NCBI GenBank assembly: GCA_017651065.1
Contig: JAGCDP010000016.1
Coordinates: 19,762-83,761, forward strand
Origin: Treponema sp.
Lineage (GTDB): Bacteria > Spirochaetota > Spirochaetia > Treponematales > Treponemataceae
DNA: 64,000 nucleotides
Direction: 5' to 3'
The notes under the pieces are model-generated. The model searched no databases and had not been told where the DNA came from. It saw nothing but the letters and a program-made list of their open reading frames with translations. Shown in pieces: positions 38,301 through 47,373 of this stretch. The position numbers and the translations under genes are program-made. Numbering within the stretch: the stretch's first letter is position 1; every line of letters begins with the position of its first letter.

Positions 38301-41300
38301 TTGAACCAGAATCTGGTACTTATCAGGTTTATAAAACAACAGAAGGTCAAGGTAGTTCCGCAACAGATGTTTATTATTTGAATAACCAAGAGCAGTCATT
38401 TAGAATTTCCGGTCTTGCAGATGATAATATAAATGTTGAAAATGTAAAGCTCGAAATTAAGAAAGCAGGAGCTTCAACAGCATCAATTACCAAAACCTCT
38501 AAGACCGGATTCTTTGATGGCATTGAATTTAAAGATAACACAACTGCCTGGATAGGTGGTGCAACAGCTACTATTACTGTAACCGATATGGCCGGTAATG
38601 TGTCTGATCCAATTACAATGAATTTAAAATTCGATAGTACTGCTCCGGCGCCAGAACATAAAGTTGATGATTCATTAAAAGATATAATGGTCAGAGTAGG
38701 TGATTATGCAAATGACCTTGGAGAAACAGATGTAGGCGGTAAGTATTCAGAAGGTACTTACGGAAACGCCCTTACAATTCAAATTCGTGGTTTGTTTGAA
38801 GATAATACTAACGGTTCTGGTATAAATAAGTTCTACTACAAGGTATTCAATAATTTAGAAGTTATTATAGACTCAGAAAAAGCCACAGGAAATTCTCCTG
38901 TTGATGGAACCGGCGATGATGCAGGAAAGATTTTCTTTAAAGATAAAGAAACTCTTAAGAATTGGATAATTGCAAATAAAACAGATACCTTCTCGCCGCT
39001 TGATGCGCATGAAAAGAAGAATGTTGAGTATAATATAAAACCTTCAGGAAGTCCGGCAACTCCGTCTAATACAAATAACCGTTTTGGTGGAACTCCAACA
39101 ACAGCTTTGCAGAACGGACAATATACTGTAAATAGCAAAGGATACGTTCAGTTCCGTCTGAGCAATGTTGAATCTAACTATAAAACAACAATTAAGGGCT
39201 TTAAGGAAGGTAAAAACTATCTTGTTCTTGTTGCTGAAGATAATGTTGGTAATACAGAAATTGACTGTGCAGAAGTACAGGGTGAAATTTACCCTTGTTA
39301 CTCACTTAATGTTGACTTAAAAGTACCAACAATTCCATCAAAAGAAAATGACCGCATTTATACAAATATTGCTTCTAATGCAGCTTCTGGTCAGGTAACG
39401 ATTTCTGGTACAATTTCTGACCAGCCATCTTTAGTAAACGGTGTTCCTGTTCCGGACGGTTCTTCTGGAATTAAGAGCATTGTATTTACAAGTGATGCTA
39501 ATGATAAGAAAGTAGAAATTTCTCTTTCTACAGATGATGATGCTGCAGCACTTGCCGCTAAGGGGCTTGAAAGAATTCCAACTGCAACAGATCCAACCCT
39601 TATGTCATGGAATGTAGATGTAAAGACTCTTCTTCCAACAGCAGATGGTAGTGCAATTATCACAGCAAAAGTAACTGATAATTCAGGTTATGAAACATCT
39701 GTGCCTGTTGCAAATATTACAGTTGATGTAACAGCTCCTATTATTACAGTTAATAGCCCGGCTAATAGCGATTTTACAAAAACTAGTATTACCTTTACAG
39801 GAACTGCTAACGATGGTAGTGGTGCCGGTATTAATACAACAGAAGGGCTCACTCTTTATTACAAGACAGCTTCTTCGAACTGGACTGCTTATGGTACAAA
39901 ACCACAACTAACAGGACAGAACTGGACCTGTACTTTTGATGCTTCAACTGTTGCTGCTCAAGAAGCAAATACAGCCTTGTCATTCCGAGTTGGAGCTAAA
40001 GACAAAGCCGGAAGCGGAAACCAGGGATATTCAGATATCCTTACAGTAACTGTTGACCGGGCAAAACCACAGCTGGCTGCCGGATGTACTATTGATTCTA
40101 AAGCAATAGGCAATGTTGGTTCTTCATGGTTTAAAGCTTCAACATTAAATATTAAAGGAAGCTTCTCTGATGTTGGTGGAAGTGGTGCTAAAACTATTAA
40201 ATATCAGGTTAAACCGGGTAATAAAACTGCTTTAGCCGAAAAGAGTGTGCCTTCTACAGACGGTGGTTTTGATATAAATGTTTCTGGCTTTGAAAACGGA
40301 ACAAATACACTTTGGATTTGGGCTGTTGATGATGTAGAAAATGAATCTGTTAAGGGAACTGGCTATACTATTCAGGTAGACTCTCAGGCTCCAACTTTTA
40401 CACAACACGAAGATACTGCAAACTATGGATTTGCAAAGGTTCATCTTACAAATGCAAAAGCTAATAAAACATTAAAATTCTATGTAACAGAAAGTACTGC
40501 AGAAAGTGGAATTGCCGATATTTCTGCTTTCAATATTACTATAGGTGGAACTGTAATTACTCCGGTAACAGGTACTGACGGCAGCACTATTGGTGCCCCT
40601 GATTCAAATGGAAAACGTCTTGTAACACTTGTTATCGGACAATCAGACCTTGCAAATATTTCTGGCTATCAGACAGTTCTTGCAACTGTTTCAGATAAGG
40701 CAGGTAATGTTTCAAATCCTCAGGCAATTGGTATTTTGAATAAAGATGGCGATCCACCGGCTGTAACCTTTACTTCGCCAGAGGCAGATTCTGTTGTAAA
40801 CAAAACAATTATTGTTTCTGGTAAAGCAACCGATGCAAATGAAATAACAGAAATCAATCTTACTGCAAAATGTGGTACAAATACAAAGTCTTATACATAT
40901 ACAAAGGGTGCACCTTCTGCAAATAATACAATTTCTTATGCAAACAGCATCTGGTCTGTAAATATTGATACAACACAGCTTGATAATACATTCTGGACTG
41001 ACGATGCCAATAAGAAGACTGTAACCTTGAGTATTACCGCTAAAGATGAAGCCGGTAATACAAGCGAAACAGCAGAAGAACTGGAACTGGTAATTAATCA
41101 GAATGAGGATAGACCTGTTATTACCATAGGCTCTGGTGTAGATTTTACCAAGAAAAATGGTGACGAAATCTGGGTTAAGGGTTCTTCTACAATATATGGT
41201 TCTGTTACAGATGATGACGGAATAAGCAGTTTTGCAGTTTATAAGAAGGGCTCGGGAGATGCTAATTTTACAAATGCAAATGCCTCTTATTCAGGAGGTT

Positions 41301-44300
41301 CATGGAATGTTAAGCTTCCTGGTGATGATTCTTATATTCTGAAATTTGAAGTAACAGACAGGCCTTCTGCAGGTGCTGCTGCAACCTTTACTTCTGCAGC
41401 AATAAACTCAAGTAGTACAGATGCTGCTATTCTTGCAACTCCAATTATTAAGGATGCTCCAGATTCTGGAACAGAACATCAGTTTGGAAATACAAAAGCA
41501 AATGGAAATACTCTTGTTTCAATTTGTCTTGATACAACTCCGCCAACAATGTTTATCAACGCAATAAGTCTTGATAAATCAACCTGGTACGAAGATTATA
41601 ATAAATCAGATTTGTACCTTGGAGGAGAAAACGATACCTTCTATCTGAAGGTTACTGCAAGTGATTCAAGTGGCTTATACGGAACAAGCACTACAAGCGG
41701 AATTTCTGCAAGTTTCACAGGTTCTATAAAAGAAACTATCGAAAACACAGAAGTTGAATATAAACTGGAGTCTACAGATGCAGACTTTGAAATTGAAGCT
41801 GGTTCCGAAACTGATGAGTTTATTATTAAAGTAACTGGTTTTGATAAAGCAGTAAAACCTGCAAATGCTCCTGCTTCAGCACCGGCAAACAAAAATTTCT
41901 CCGGAACTCTTACACTTACTGTAACTGCAAAAGATAAAGCCGAAATGGAAACTCCTAAGACCCTTAGCCGTACAATAGACAATACGGCTCCGGTTATCAG
42001 AATTTCAGCTCCAAATTCTGTTTCAAGTACAGCAGTAGTAAGTGGTTCTATTGAAGGTGAAACCGTAAACCCAAGTGTATATTATATGCTTTCGGAAGAT
42101 GGCGTAAATAATCCTGATGAAACTTCAACATATTGGAATCAGGATTCTTTTGCTTCGCTTTCATATAATATTTACTTTGATGGCAATGAATCAACAACTG
42201 CAACTCATACAGATTTGTTCAGAACCTGGCTTACTAAAGCTCCATTAAATATTACAAGTCAGGATGCTATTGATAACAATACTTATACTGATATGACAGA
42301 TGTATATATCTGGATTAAAGCAGTTGATATTTGTGGAAACACTTCATTTGATAAGGCTAAAATTGTTGTAGACCCTCAGGGTAACAGACCAAATGTTGCA
42401 ATTACATATCCTGATGTTGATAATTCTGTATTGGGTGGAACAATCAGAATTATGGGAACTGCAAACGATAATGTTGAAGCAAAATATGTATGGATTCAGC
42501 TTGATATTGATGGTAATGGCTGGAGTACAACAGATTATAACATATTAAAAGCAGTAACTAAGAGTTCTACTGATACAACTCCATATTACACATTTGGTAA
42601 AATCAGTGTAAACAAAACTTTAAGTGAAGCCGGAATAACACCTTCTGCATCAAACATTGCTGATGTTGGAATTATGGTACCTGTTTCCGGAGGTTCATGG
42701 AATACAAGTATTAACCCTAACAATGAGCTTATTCCTTCTGGAAACTCAAATGATATAACAATGTATGTTTATGCTACAGATGATGATACAGGACACGGCA
42801 CTACAATTCTTAAGAGTGTTGAAGCTGTAAGAACCTTTACTGTAGATAAAGATACTCCATATTTTGTCCAGAACACACTCAGACTTGTTCAGTATGATAA
42901 TTCTAATAATGTAAAAGCATCTCAAACTTATAAAGAAGGAATGAGTGTAAAAGGTCAATGGTGGCTTGAAGGTGAAATTACCGATGATAGTGGAATTAAC
43001 AAGATTTCATTAAAAACCGGTAATGGAAGTGATGAAGTAATTATTTCTTCTAATGGTCAAAGTGCAAGTAATACTGATTATGAATTCGCTAGAAAAACAG
43101 GTGATGCGAAAACTTATACCTTTAAGGTTAAGGTTGGAAATGCTTCTGGTGTAGGAAAAACAGAAATAAAAATTACAGCAGAAGAAGTTAAGAATAATAA
43201 TCCACTTTCTGTTTATAAAGATTTTATAGTCTATTACGATAACGAAGCTCCAACTGTAGCAGCACAGGATGATACAACTAACTTCAAGATTGAAAAGACA
43301 ATAAAGAACTCACAGGGTTATTATTCACTGCGTTCTGCTGCTTATGAAAGACATGATGGTGATACCGGTGTAGAAAGAATTGCAGTATTCTTTACAAGAA
43401 CTGTTAATGGAACAACTTATGTATTTGATCCAATGTATAAGCGAACAAATGCAGCTTCTAAGCTTGCAACTGTAAGCAGTGGAAGTGGAATCAAACTTGA
43501 TTCTGAAGATAACCTTTACTGGGGTTCTGCAACTGCAGATGTTTCTTCTTCAACCCTTACACTTTCTGCTGCACTTGCAAGTTATGTTCATACAGGCGGC
43601 CTTGCTAAGGTAAACGGCGTTGTTTACAGAATTGAATCTGTTGATGCTACAAATAATAAGGTAGTTCTTTCTGGTGAACCAGGAGATAAGACAGGTGCAA
43701 CAGTTTTCTTTGCCGTAGCAAATATTGTAGATAATTCAAACCCAGAAAGCAAGGCAGAGAATGCAACAGCCCTTACTACAGATTATGGTTATGGTTATTG
43801 TAATAATTACATTTACGACGATGGCGATATGATTATGGAAAATCTTCATAAAGATGATTCAAAATCATGGACCTGGGAATTGTATGTAAACTCAAAGAAT
43901 ATTTCTGACGGTGATGTACAGATTCATTATGTAGTATTCGATAAAGCCGGAAACAGCAAGCATGATGTTGTTACCGCAGCTTCTGTAGAAAATAACAAGC
44001 CTCGTCTGGTAAGTGTTGCTCTTGGTGTAGATATTAATCAGGATGGTAATATCACTCAGGATGATAATGAAATCACAACTTACTATCCGGAAGGCTTAAC
44101 AGAAAAACCAGGAGTTTATACAAATGCTTCAACCTCAATCAATATTTCTGGAATTACAGTAAAAGGTAAAATGTCTGTAACTCCGGAAATTGTTGGTGGT
44201 AACGGCGATTTGTTCTATCAGTGGAAGACAAAGAAAACTGCTGAATGGCAGAAAGTGGAAACAAATGAAAATTCTCCAAACGAGCCGGCACCATTAATGT

Positions 44301-47011
44301 CCGGAAATGATAACTACGATGATGCCGACTTTAATAATGCAAATGATTACATTGCTACTGGTGAAACTGCATTAACAACCCAGACAGGAACAATCTCTCA
44401 TGATATTGCCTGGTTAATTAAATACTCTACCGACAATGATACTGATTTCAATATCAACTACGAGATTTTTGACAGCACAGATGGAAAAACTGTATTCACA
44501 GATTCCAACAAAGTCAGCATTAATATTACAGGTATAAATTTACAGGTTCGCGATAAAACCGCTCCAATAGTAACAATTGATGACTTCTATTGGAACAGTC
44601 TTACAGACAACTCTGTTTATACATCAAAAGAAGCAAGTCAGGTTAAGTCTGTTGCAGATTTGGAAGGGCATATTGAACTAAACGGCGATTTACCTGCAAG
44701 CTTCCTTGCTACTGGAGCTACAGATAACGAACTTGATCGTGATGACAAAGTTTCCGGAAAGATTAAGTTGAGTGGAACTGTTTCAGATAATATTGTACTC
44801 ACAGATTTGTATCTTACTATTGACGGACTTTTATCTGCCACGAAAGTCGCAACTTATGATAAGACAACCGGAAAGTGGATGAATGGCGATAATTCTGCTG
44901 AGTTTGTAAAGGTTGGTACACTTGCAGGTACCGGTTACGAATTTGATATTGATAAAGCTTCAAATGACTTTGACCTTGATAACGGCCACAGCGTAAACTG
45001 GACTCTTCTTTGGGATACAGCAATGATTGGCAATGTAGCCCAGAACAATATTAAAGTTCAGGTTCGTGCCGATGACAATGCAAAGAATGCCGGCCAAACA
45101 AGCAACTTCAGCACAACTTCAACCCGCCAGGTAGACGTTGTACCATATATTACGGGAATCAGTACTAGTTTGGATGGGGCATATTCATCTGTACCTTCCG
45201 TATTTAATCGTTCAGCACGTGGTTATTATCCAGTTCGTAGAGGAGAAGAGATTACTATATCCGGTTTCAATTTGAAGAAAGGAAATACGGCTCCTACTGT
45301 AGTAATTACAGCTAATGCAACTGTTTCTGATTCTTCAAAAACATCAGTAACTTTGGCAGTACCTACAACTGCTACTAGTGGCAATGTTACAATAAAGGTT
45401 AACGGAATTGATTCTCTTAATAATCAAACCAGCAAGCTTGTTCCTTACAATCAGGAAGCTAATGGAATCAATAACGATATCCTTACAGATGAACGAAAAG
45501 TTTGGGTTTGGGGAAGTAACCAGGTAGTTGATGGAACAAGCATAAGATATCCAACCTTTAAAGTAGGCTCAAATGGTGATGAAGTATTCTCATACGATGT
45601 TGGAGGTACCGATACATTCCTTTATAAGAATGGAACCGAATACAAAGTTGGTTCATCATTTACTCAATGGTATGATACTGCAGTTGCTGTAGATGAAAGT
45701 GGTAATTTATATGGCCTTGCATTGAATGGAGACTGTGCTAGTCCTGGAAGTACAAATTATAGTACATGTGCAAGCATGTATTTCTATCCAATGGTACCGG
45801 GTCCTATTAATGTTTGGGCATATACAAAATCAGGAAGTAATTATACTAATTTTGCAGAGGAAGGAGCATTCGCTTGGGAGAATACAAGTAATGGTACTAC
45901 TTATAATCCAAATCGCATTCAAAATCCTAAGTTGATAAGTGATAATGGATCTGTTTATTCGGTATATTATGATGTAACTGAAAAGGAAATAGTATTTAGA
46001 GCTGGAACGTATTCTACTTCTTTTGCAAAAGATAATACTAAGTGTTCTTTCCAAATTAATTCAGGTTATTATAGAACCCAAAGTAATGTTACAGGAAAGT
46101 ATCTATTGATAAATAATCAGTATTATCCATTGAGTTTAAAAGCGACACAAAATGGATATTATTATTATGATATTGGTGATTATTCCGGAGCAGCTCCGAA
46201 TAATGTTAATACCTATACTAGAACACAAACGCTTTCAGATTCTTTAAAGAATTATAGTAATGGTTCAAATGGTTCTGCCAAGAATTCTCAAACCATAGCT
46301 AGTGGAACTGCGGCTTCGGCATATTCTGCTGTAGCTATAGTTCCAAATGCAGTTGCTAAAATTAATGATTCAACATTGACAACAACAGAAGATGTTGCTG
46401 TAGTCTGCTGGTATGATAGTTCTGCAAAAGCCTTGAAGTTCAGTTATAATACAACACCTTTAGCAGGAGGTTCCTGGTTAACAACTCCTGTTGTTGTAGA
46501 TCCTGACTTTGCCGGTTGGTATCCTGATATGGTTGTTGATGGAGATGGAGGTATTCATATTTCTTACTATGGAGCAAAGAATGGTGACCTTAAATATGCA
46601 TATCTTGAAAACTTCAAAGATACAACAGCAGATGTTTGTACTGTAGACAGTTACCTTTCTGTTGGAACAAGAACAAGTATTTCTATAAGTCCATCAAAAA
46701 CAACATTTACAGTTGGTGATACAACTGTACAAAAGTATGTTCCACATATTTCATATTATATGTCTGCCTTTACAGCAACACAGAATAGTGTTAGAACAGC
46801 ATGGCCTGCAATGTTAGGAACAAATAAGACTGCAAACAATACTTATTGTGATGGTGCTGTAAACGACAAATATACAGGCTACTGGGAAGTACAAACCTTG
46901 CCATTGGAATCATTCCCTAACGATTATACAATTGGTATAGGTGAAAAGAATGATTCTATCCTTTTAGGATACGGAACATCAGAAGGTCTGGAAATTTCAA
47001 CATTGTATTAA
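35375..47011 (+). CDS. Giant Ig-like lipoprotein 3 (3878 residues)
   Basis: One of the largest frames expected in such a genome. The signal peptide ends in FFSC and the mature protein begins CEVGLGGAVD, as in the other two. Dozens of Ig-like beta-sandwich units follow, often opening with ITINSPAN- or TFTSPE-like segments and containing DxAGN motifs (KAGNVSDP, EAGNTSET). Near residue 3270 is an IPT/TIG-like domain (RGEEITISGFNLKKG). The last 500 or so residues look like a beta-propeller (VAVVCWYDSSAKALKFSY, GWYPDMVVDGDGGIHISYYG), possibly a binding head. No protease or glycosidase active site was recognised. A long stalk carrying a distal binding head is inferred. Confidence 0.8.
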   Translation: MKIFKNRIRFSHGIIIFLTAAVLSTLSFFSCEVGLGGAVDTQPPKITITNPPVDAVIRDNFAICGTYDDDGTIASVTAVLSRPDGRGSSFTFTTFTLAPDTENRGAGIWKIPVYTIDSNKNKIIVDGTYQASITIKDASGRTTIQNTTFTIDNTPPVIVLQRPGTDLNASAGNSDTYGRVFSLEGLGADDNNIDHIDVNIFEHKDDVTSDTAQPKHTVTLSNVPPSISMNVAEYGDENYTAIYGNVQPEDFAAAQFFCTINAYDSAQRYPIDSEVQSAEDLLGNTTDVYYIYEDLSKDILKTVKITELYHIINGVSYLDPSRSASDFDSIKEDLVQYEKKSGSFVLDPKNNPTFSVAGKPTLKANTECLDVATDYTVSNDSDITIQVNVGLDNSPIVDDANFRVYFQSAVFENGKYKGTGPKIYPVINSENGKKKIGSNYQFTVNVKSSSGGLQVEHPYIIGVDGKDQNDQPILAANNGYGFYLLSMASAPTLKDIIPAASTIYVKKDGSLRITGKTTLTEGNPVVSIRYNDVEWLSSGELTQTSATSTNEYPFDITIPASYFNNNADRDDQNQIKSTEFAIEIRSANGGKTSSTYKTVMYDVDEPLVNEVTVSPEIKKNSKYVLNGVVTVKALLEDDFTAVKKWKYEVIQNDNTVGDVSEDKFTSKVEFTIDTTTLQDEKDAVIKITVEDKAGNINPYEIPCFVDQETDKPDFEAQDGVAWYKNIVNPYYIKESSKNVISGSLYSRIKDDDSVKFVKFEVKAISPHADSTFTGTNQTNPAYAGYDIAADSVQAQLDSNVRTSIYKKSGQESSVTHVMPSTSGFYEVTQTVYDANFVCTGEDNGNGNEPTEADEAVAANANYFTKSVYVIKISGNGPQYSLSRDTTVISPNNQNKELKVTISIEGGEPPYTIWRNDIDTPVASNITGSEYIDTFQVKDVPANLTVRYKVRDVNGTTPKEIKYTLDSENPTFTNPKIEPESGTYQVYKTTEGQGSSATDVYYLNNQEQSFRISGLADDNINVENVKLEIKKAGASTASITKTSKTGFFDGIEFKDNTTAWIGGATATITVTDMAGNVSDPITMNLKFDSTAPAPEHKVDDSLKDIMVRVGDYANDLGETDVGGKYSEGTYGNALTIQIRGLFEDNTNGSGINKFYYKVFNNLEVIIDSEKATGNSPVDGTGDDAGKIFFKDKETLKNWIIANKTDTFSPLDAHEKKNVEYNIKPSGSPATPSNTNNRFGGTPTTALQNGQYTVNSKGYVQFRLSNVESNYKTTIKGFKEGKNYLVLVAEDNVGNTEIDCAEVQGEIYPCYSLNVDLKVPTIPSKENDRIYTNIASNAASGQVTISGTISDQPSLVNGVPVPDGSSGIKSIVFTSDANDKKVEISLSTDDDAAALAAKGLERIPTATDPTLMSWNVDVKTLLPTADGSAIITAKVTDNSGYETSVPVANITVDVTAPIITVNSPANSDFTKTSITFTGTANDGSGAGINTTEGLTLYYKTASSNWTAYGTKPQLTGQNWTCTFDASTVAAQEANTALSFRVGAKDKAGSGNQGYSDILTVTVDRAKPQLAAGCTIDSKAIGNVGSSWFKASTLNIKGSFSDVGGSGAKTIKYQVKPGNKTALAEKSVPSTDGGFDINVSGFENGTNTLWIWAVDDVENESVKGTGYTIQVDSQAPTFTQHEDTANYGFAKVHLTNAKANKTLKFYVTESTAESGIADISAFNITIGGTVITPVTGTDGSTIGAPDSNGKRLVTLVIGQSDLANISGYQTVLATVSDKAGNVSNPQAIGILNKDGDPPAVTFTSPEADSVVNKTIIVSGKATDANEITEINLTAKCGTNTKSYTYTKGAPSANNTISYANSIWSVNIDTTQLDNTFWTDDANKKTVTLSITAKDEAGNTSETAEELELVINQNEDRPVITIGSGVDFTKKNGDEIWVKGSSTIYGSVTDDDGISSFAVYKKGSGDANFTNANASYSGGSWNVKLPGDDSYILKFEVTDRPSAGAAATFTSAAINSSSTDAAILATPIIKDAPDSGTEHQFGNTKANGNTLVSICLDTTPPTMFINAISLDKSTWYEDYNKSDLYLGGENDTFYLKVTASDSSGLYGTSTTSGISASFTGSIKETIENTEVEYKLESTDADFEIEAGSETDEFIIKVTGFDKAVKPANAPASAPANKNFSGTLTLTVTAKDKAEMETPKTLSRTIDNTAPVIRISAPNSVSSTAVVSGSIEGETVNPSVYYMLSEDGVNNPDETSTYWNQDSFASLSYNIYFDGNESTTATHTDLFRTWLTKAPLNITSQDAIDNNTYTDMTDVYIWIKAVDICGNTSFDKAKIVVDPQGNRPNVAITYPDVDNSVLGGTIRIMGTANDNVEAKYVWIQLDIDGNGWSTTDYNILKAVTKSSTDTTPYYTFGKISVNKTLSEAGITPSASNIADVGIMVPVSGGSWNTSINPNNELIPSGNSNDITMYVYATDDDTGHGTTILKSVEAVRTFTVDKDTPYFVQNTLRLVQYDNSNNVKASQTYKEGMSVKGQWWLEGEITDDSGINKISLKTGNGSDEVIISSNGQSASNTDYEFARKTGDAKTYTFKVKVGNASGVGKTEIKITAEEVKNNNPLSVYKDFIVYYDNEAPTVAAQDDTTNFKIEKTIKNSQGYYSLRSAAYERHDGDTGVERIAVFFTRTVNGTTYVFDPMYKRTNAASKLATVSSGSGIKLDSEDNLYWGSATADVSSSTLTLSAALASYVHTGGLAKVNGVVYRIESVDATNNKVVLSGEPGDKTGATVFFAVANIVDNSNPESKAENATALTTDYGYGYCNNYIYDDGDMIMENLHKDDSKSWTWELYVNSKNISDGDVQIHYVVFDKAGNSKHDVVTAASVENNKPRLVSVALGVDINQDGNITQDDNEITTYYPEGLTEKPGVYTNASTSINISGITVKGKMSVTPEIVGGNGDLFYQWKTKKTAEWQKVETNENSPNEPAPLMSGNDNYDDADFNNANDYIATGETALTTQTGTISHDIAWLIKYSTDNDTDFNINYEIFDSTDGKTVFTDSNKVSINITGINLQVRDKTAPIVTIDDFYWNSLTDNSVYTSKEASQVKSVADLEGHIELNGDLPASFLATGATDNELDRDDKVSGKIKLSGTVSDNIVLTDLYLTIDGLLSATKVATYDKTTGKWMNGDNSAEFVKVGTLAGTGYEFDIDKASNDFDLDNGHSVNWTLLWDTAMIGNVAQNNIKVQVRADDNAKNAGQTSNFSTTSTRQVDVVPYITGISTSLDGAYSSVPSVFNRSARGYYPVRRGEEITISGFNLKKGNTAPTVVITANATVSDSSKTSVTLAVPTTATSGNVTIKVNGIDSLNNQTSKLVPYNQEANGINNDILTDERKVWVWGSNQVVDGTSIRYPTFKVGSNGDEVFSYDVGGTDTFLYKNGTEYKVGSSFTQWYDTAVAVDESGNLYGLALNGDCASPGSTNYSTCASMYFYPMVPGPINVWAYTKSGSNYTNFAEEGAFAWENTSNGTTYNPNRIQNPKLISDNGSVYSVYYDVTEKEIVFRAGTYSTSFAKDNTKCSFQINSGYYRTQSNVTGKYLLINNQYYPLSLKATQNGYYYYDIGDYSGAAPNNVNTYTRTQTLSDSLKNYSNGSNGSAKNSQTIASGTAASAYSAVAIVPNAVAKINDSTLTTTEDVAVVCWYDSSAKALKFSYNTTPLAGGSWLTTPVVVDPDFAGWYPDMVVDGDGGIHISYYGAKNGDLKYAYLENFKDTTADVCTVDSYLSVGTRTSISISPSKTTFTVGDTTVQKYVPHISYYMSAFTATQNSVRTAWPAMLGTNKTANNTYCDGAVNDKYTGYWEVQTLPLESFPNDYTIGIGEKNDSILLGYGTSEGLEISTLY

Positions 47012-47016
47012 ATCCC

Positions 47017-47045
47017 TTGCCTTTTCCCGGCAAGTGGGTTATAGT
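47017..47045 (+). promoter_or_regulatory. Consensus sigma-70 promoter of small RNA, copy 1
   Basis: TTGCCT (47017-47022), exactly 17 bp, then TATAGT (47040-47045). The -35 lies in a TTGCC / GGCAA inverted repeat. The second copy (47648-47676) keeps both boxes and the 17-bp spacing despite base changes between them. Confidence 0.7.
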
Positions 47046-47052
47046 ATGAAAA

Positions 47053-47153
47053 GAAAGGCATTCGCAGAAAGCGTCTTGCCTCCTAACAGGTTTACCTAGA
47101 AAACTAGGCAAGTGCCCGCCGATAGGGTCAACACTCGGCGGGCACTATTTTTT
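47053..47153 (+). ncRNA. Putative antitoxin small RNA, copy 1
   Basis: A transcript of about 100 nt is predicted from the promoter spacing to the terminator. It contains GGCATTCGCAG near its 5' end and a CCTAG-AAAA-CTAGG hairpin (47095-47108), and ends in a 12-bp terminator stem. GCCTCCTAA at 47078-47086 is perfectly complementary to the Shine-Dalgarno region of the convergent small ORF (UUAGGAGGC). The RNA's terminator T-tract overlaps the ORF's last codons. Inferred role: antisense control of a type I toxin. There is no expression evidence. Confidence 0.6.
47111..47153 (+). terminator. Strong rho-independent terminator of small RNA, copy 1
   Basis: A 12-bp perfect stem, AGTGCCCGCCGA (47111-47122) with TCGGCGGGCACT (47135-47146), a 12-nt loop, then ATTTTTT. 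Confidence 0.85.
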
Positions 47154-47255
47154 AATTCGTCGTTTCTTCTTCCGTCTACGGAGAAGGCGCTGAATTACGT
47201 CGATGAAAATCGTAACTGCTGAAAACAGCAAGTCAAGAAACTCATACAAACTCAA
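47145..47255 (-). CDS. Putative type I toxin, 36-residue hydrophobic-basic peptide
   Basis: A short frame with TTG start at 47255 and a perfect AGGAGG six bases upstream. It encodes 36 residues: MSLYEFLDLLFSAVTIFIDV, then IQRLL, then the basic tail RRRKKKRRIKK. One hydrophobic helix followed by a strongly basic end, opening with an S-x-Y-E-x-L pattern, resembles TxpA/BsrG/Fst-type and 'holin-like' type I toxins, which insert in the inner membrane. The family match is by eye only. In the message, CCUCC of the 5' leader (plus-strand 47310-47314) can pair with the GGAGG. The stop overlaps the convergent small RNA terminator. Confidence 0.6.
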   Translation of the reverse strand: MSLYEFLDLLFSAVTIFIDVIQRLLRRRKKKRRIKK

Positions 47256-47373
47256 TAGCAGCCTCCTAATTTAGTAATCTGAACCAGTTTCCCAGAACAG
47301 TAGAATTTCGGAGGTAAGACCGCCATTAACTGCGAATGCCAAATTACACATTAATAAAAAAAACTAGAATAAA

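Noticed and set aside
47017..47033. Terminator of the 3878-residue lipoprotein gene formed by TTGCC / GGCAA
   Set aside because: The stem is only 5 bp and no T-run follows; the same bases form a -35 box that is conserved in the second copy with exact spacing.
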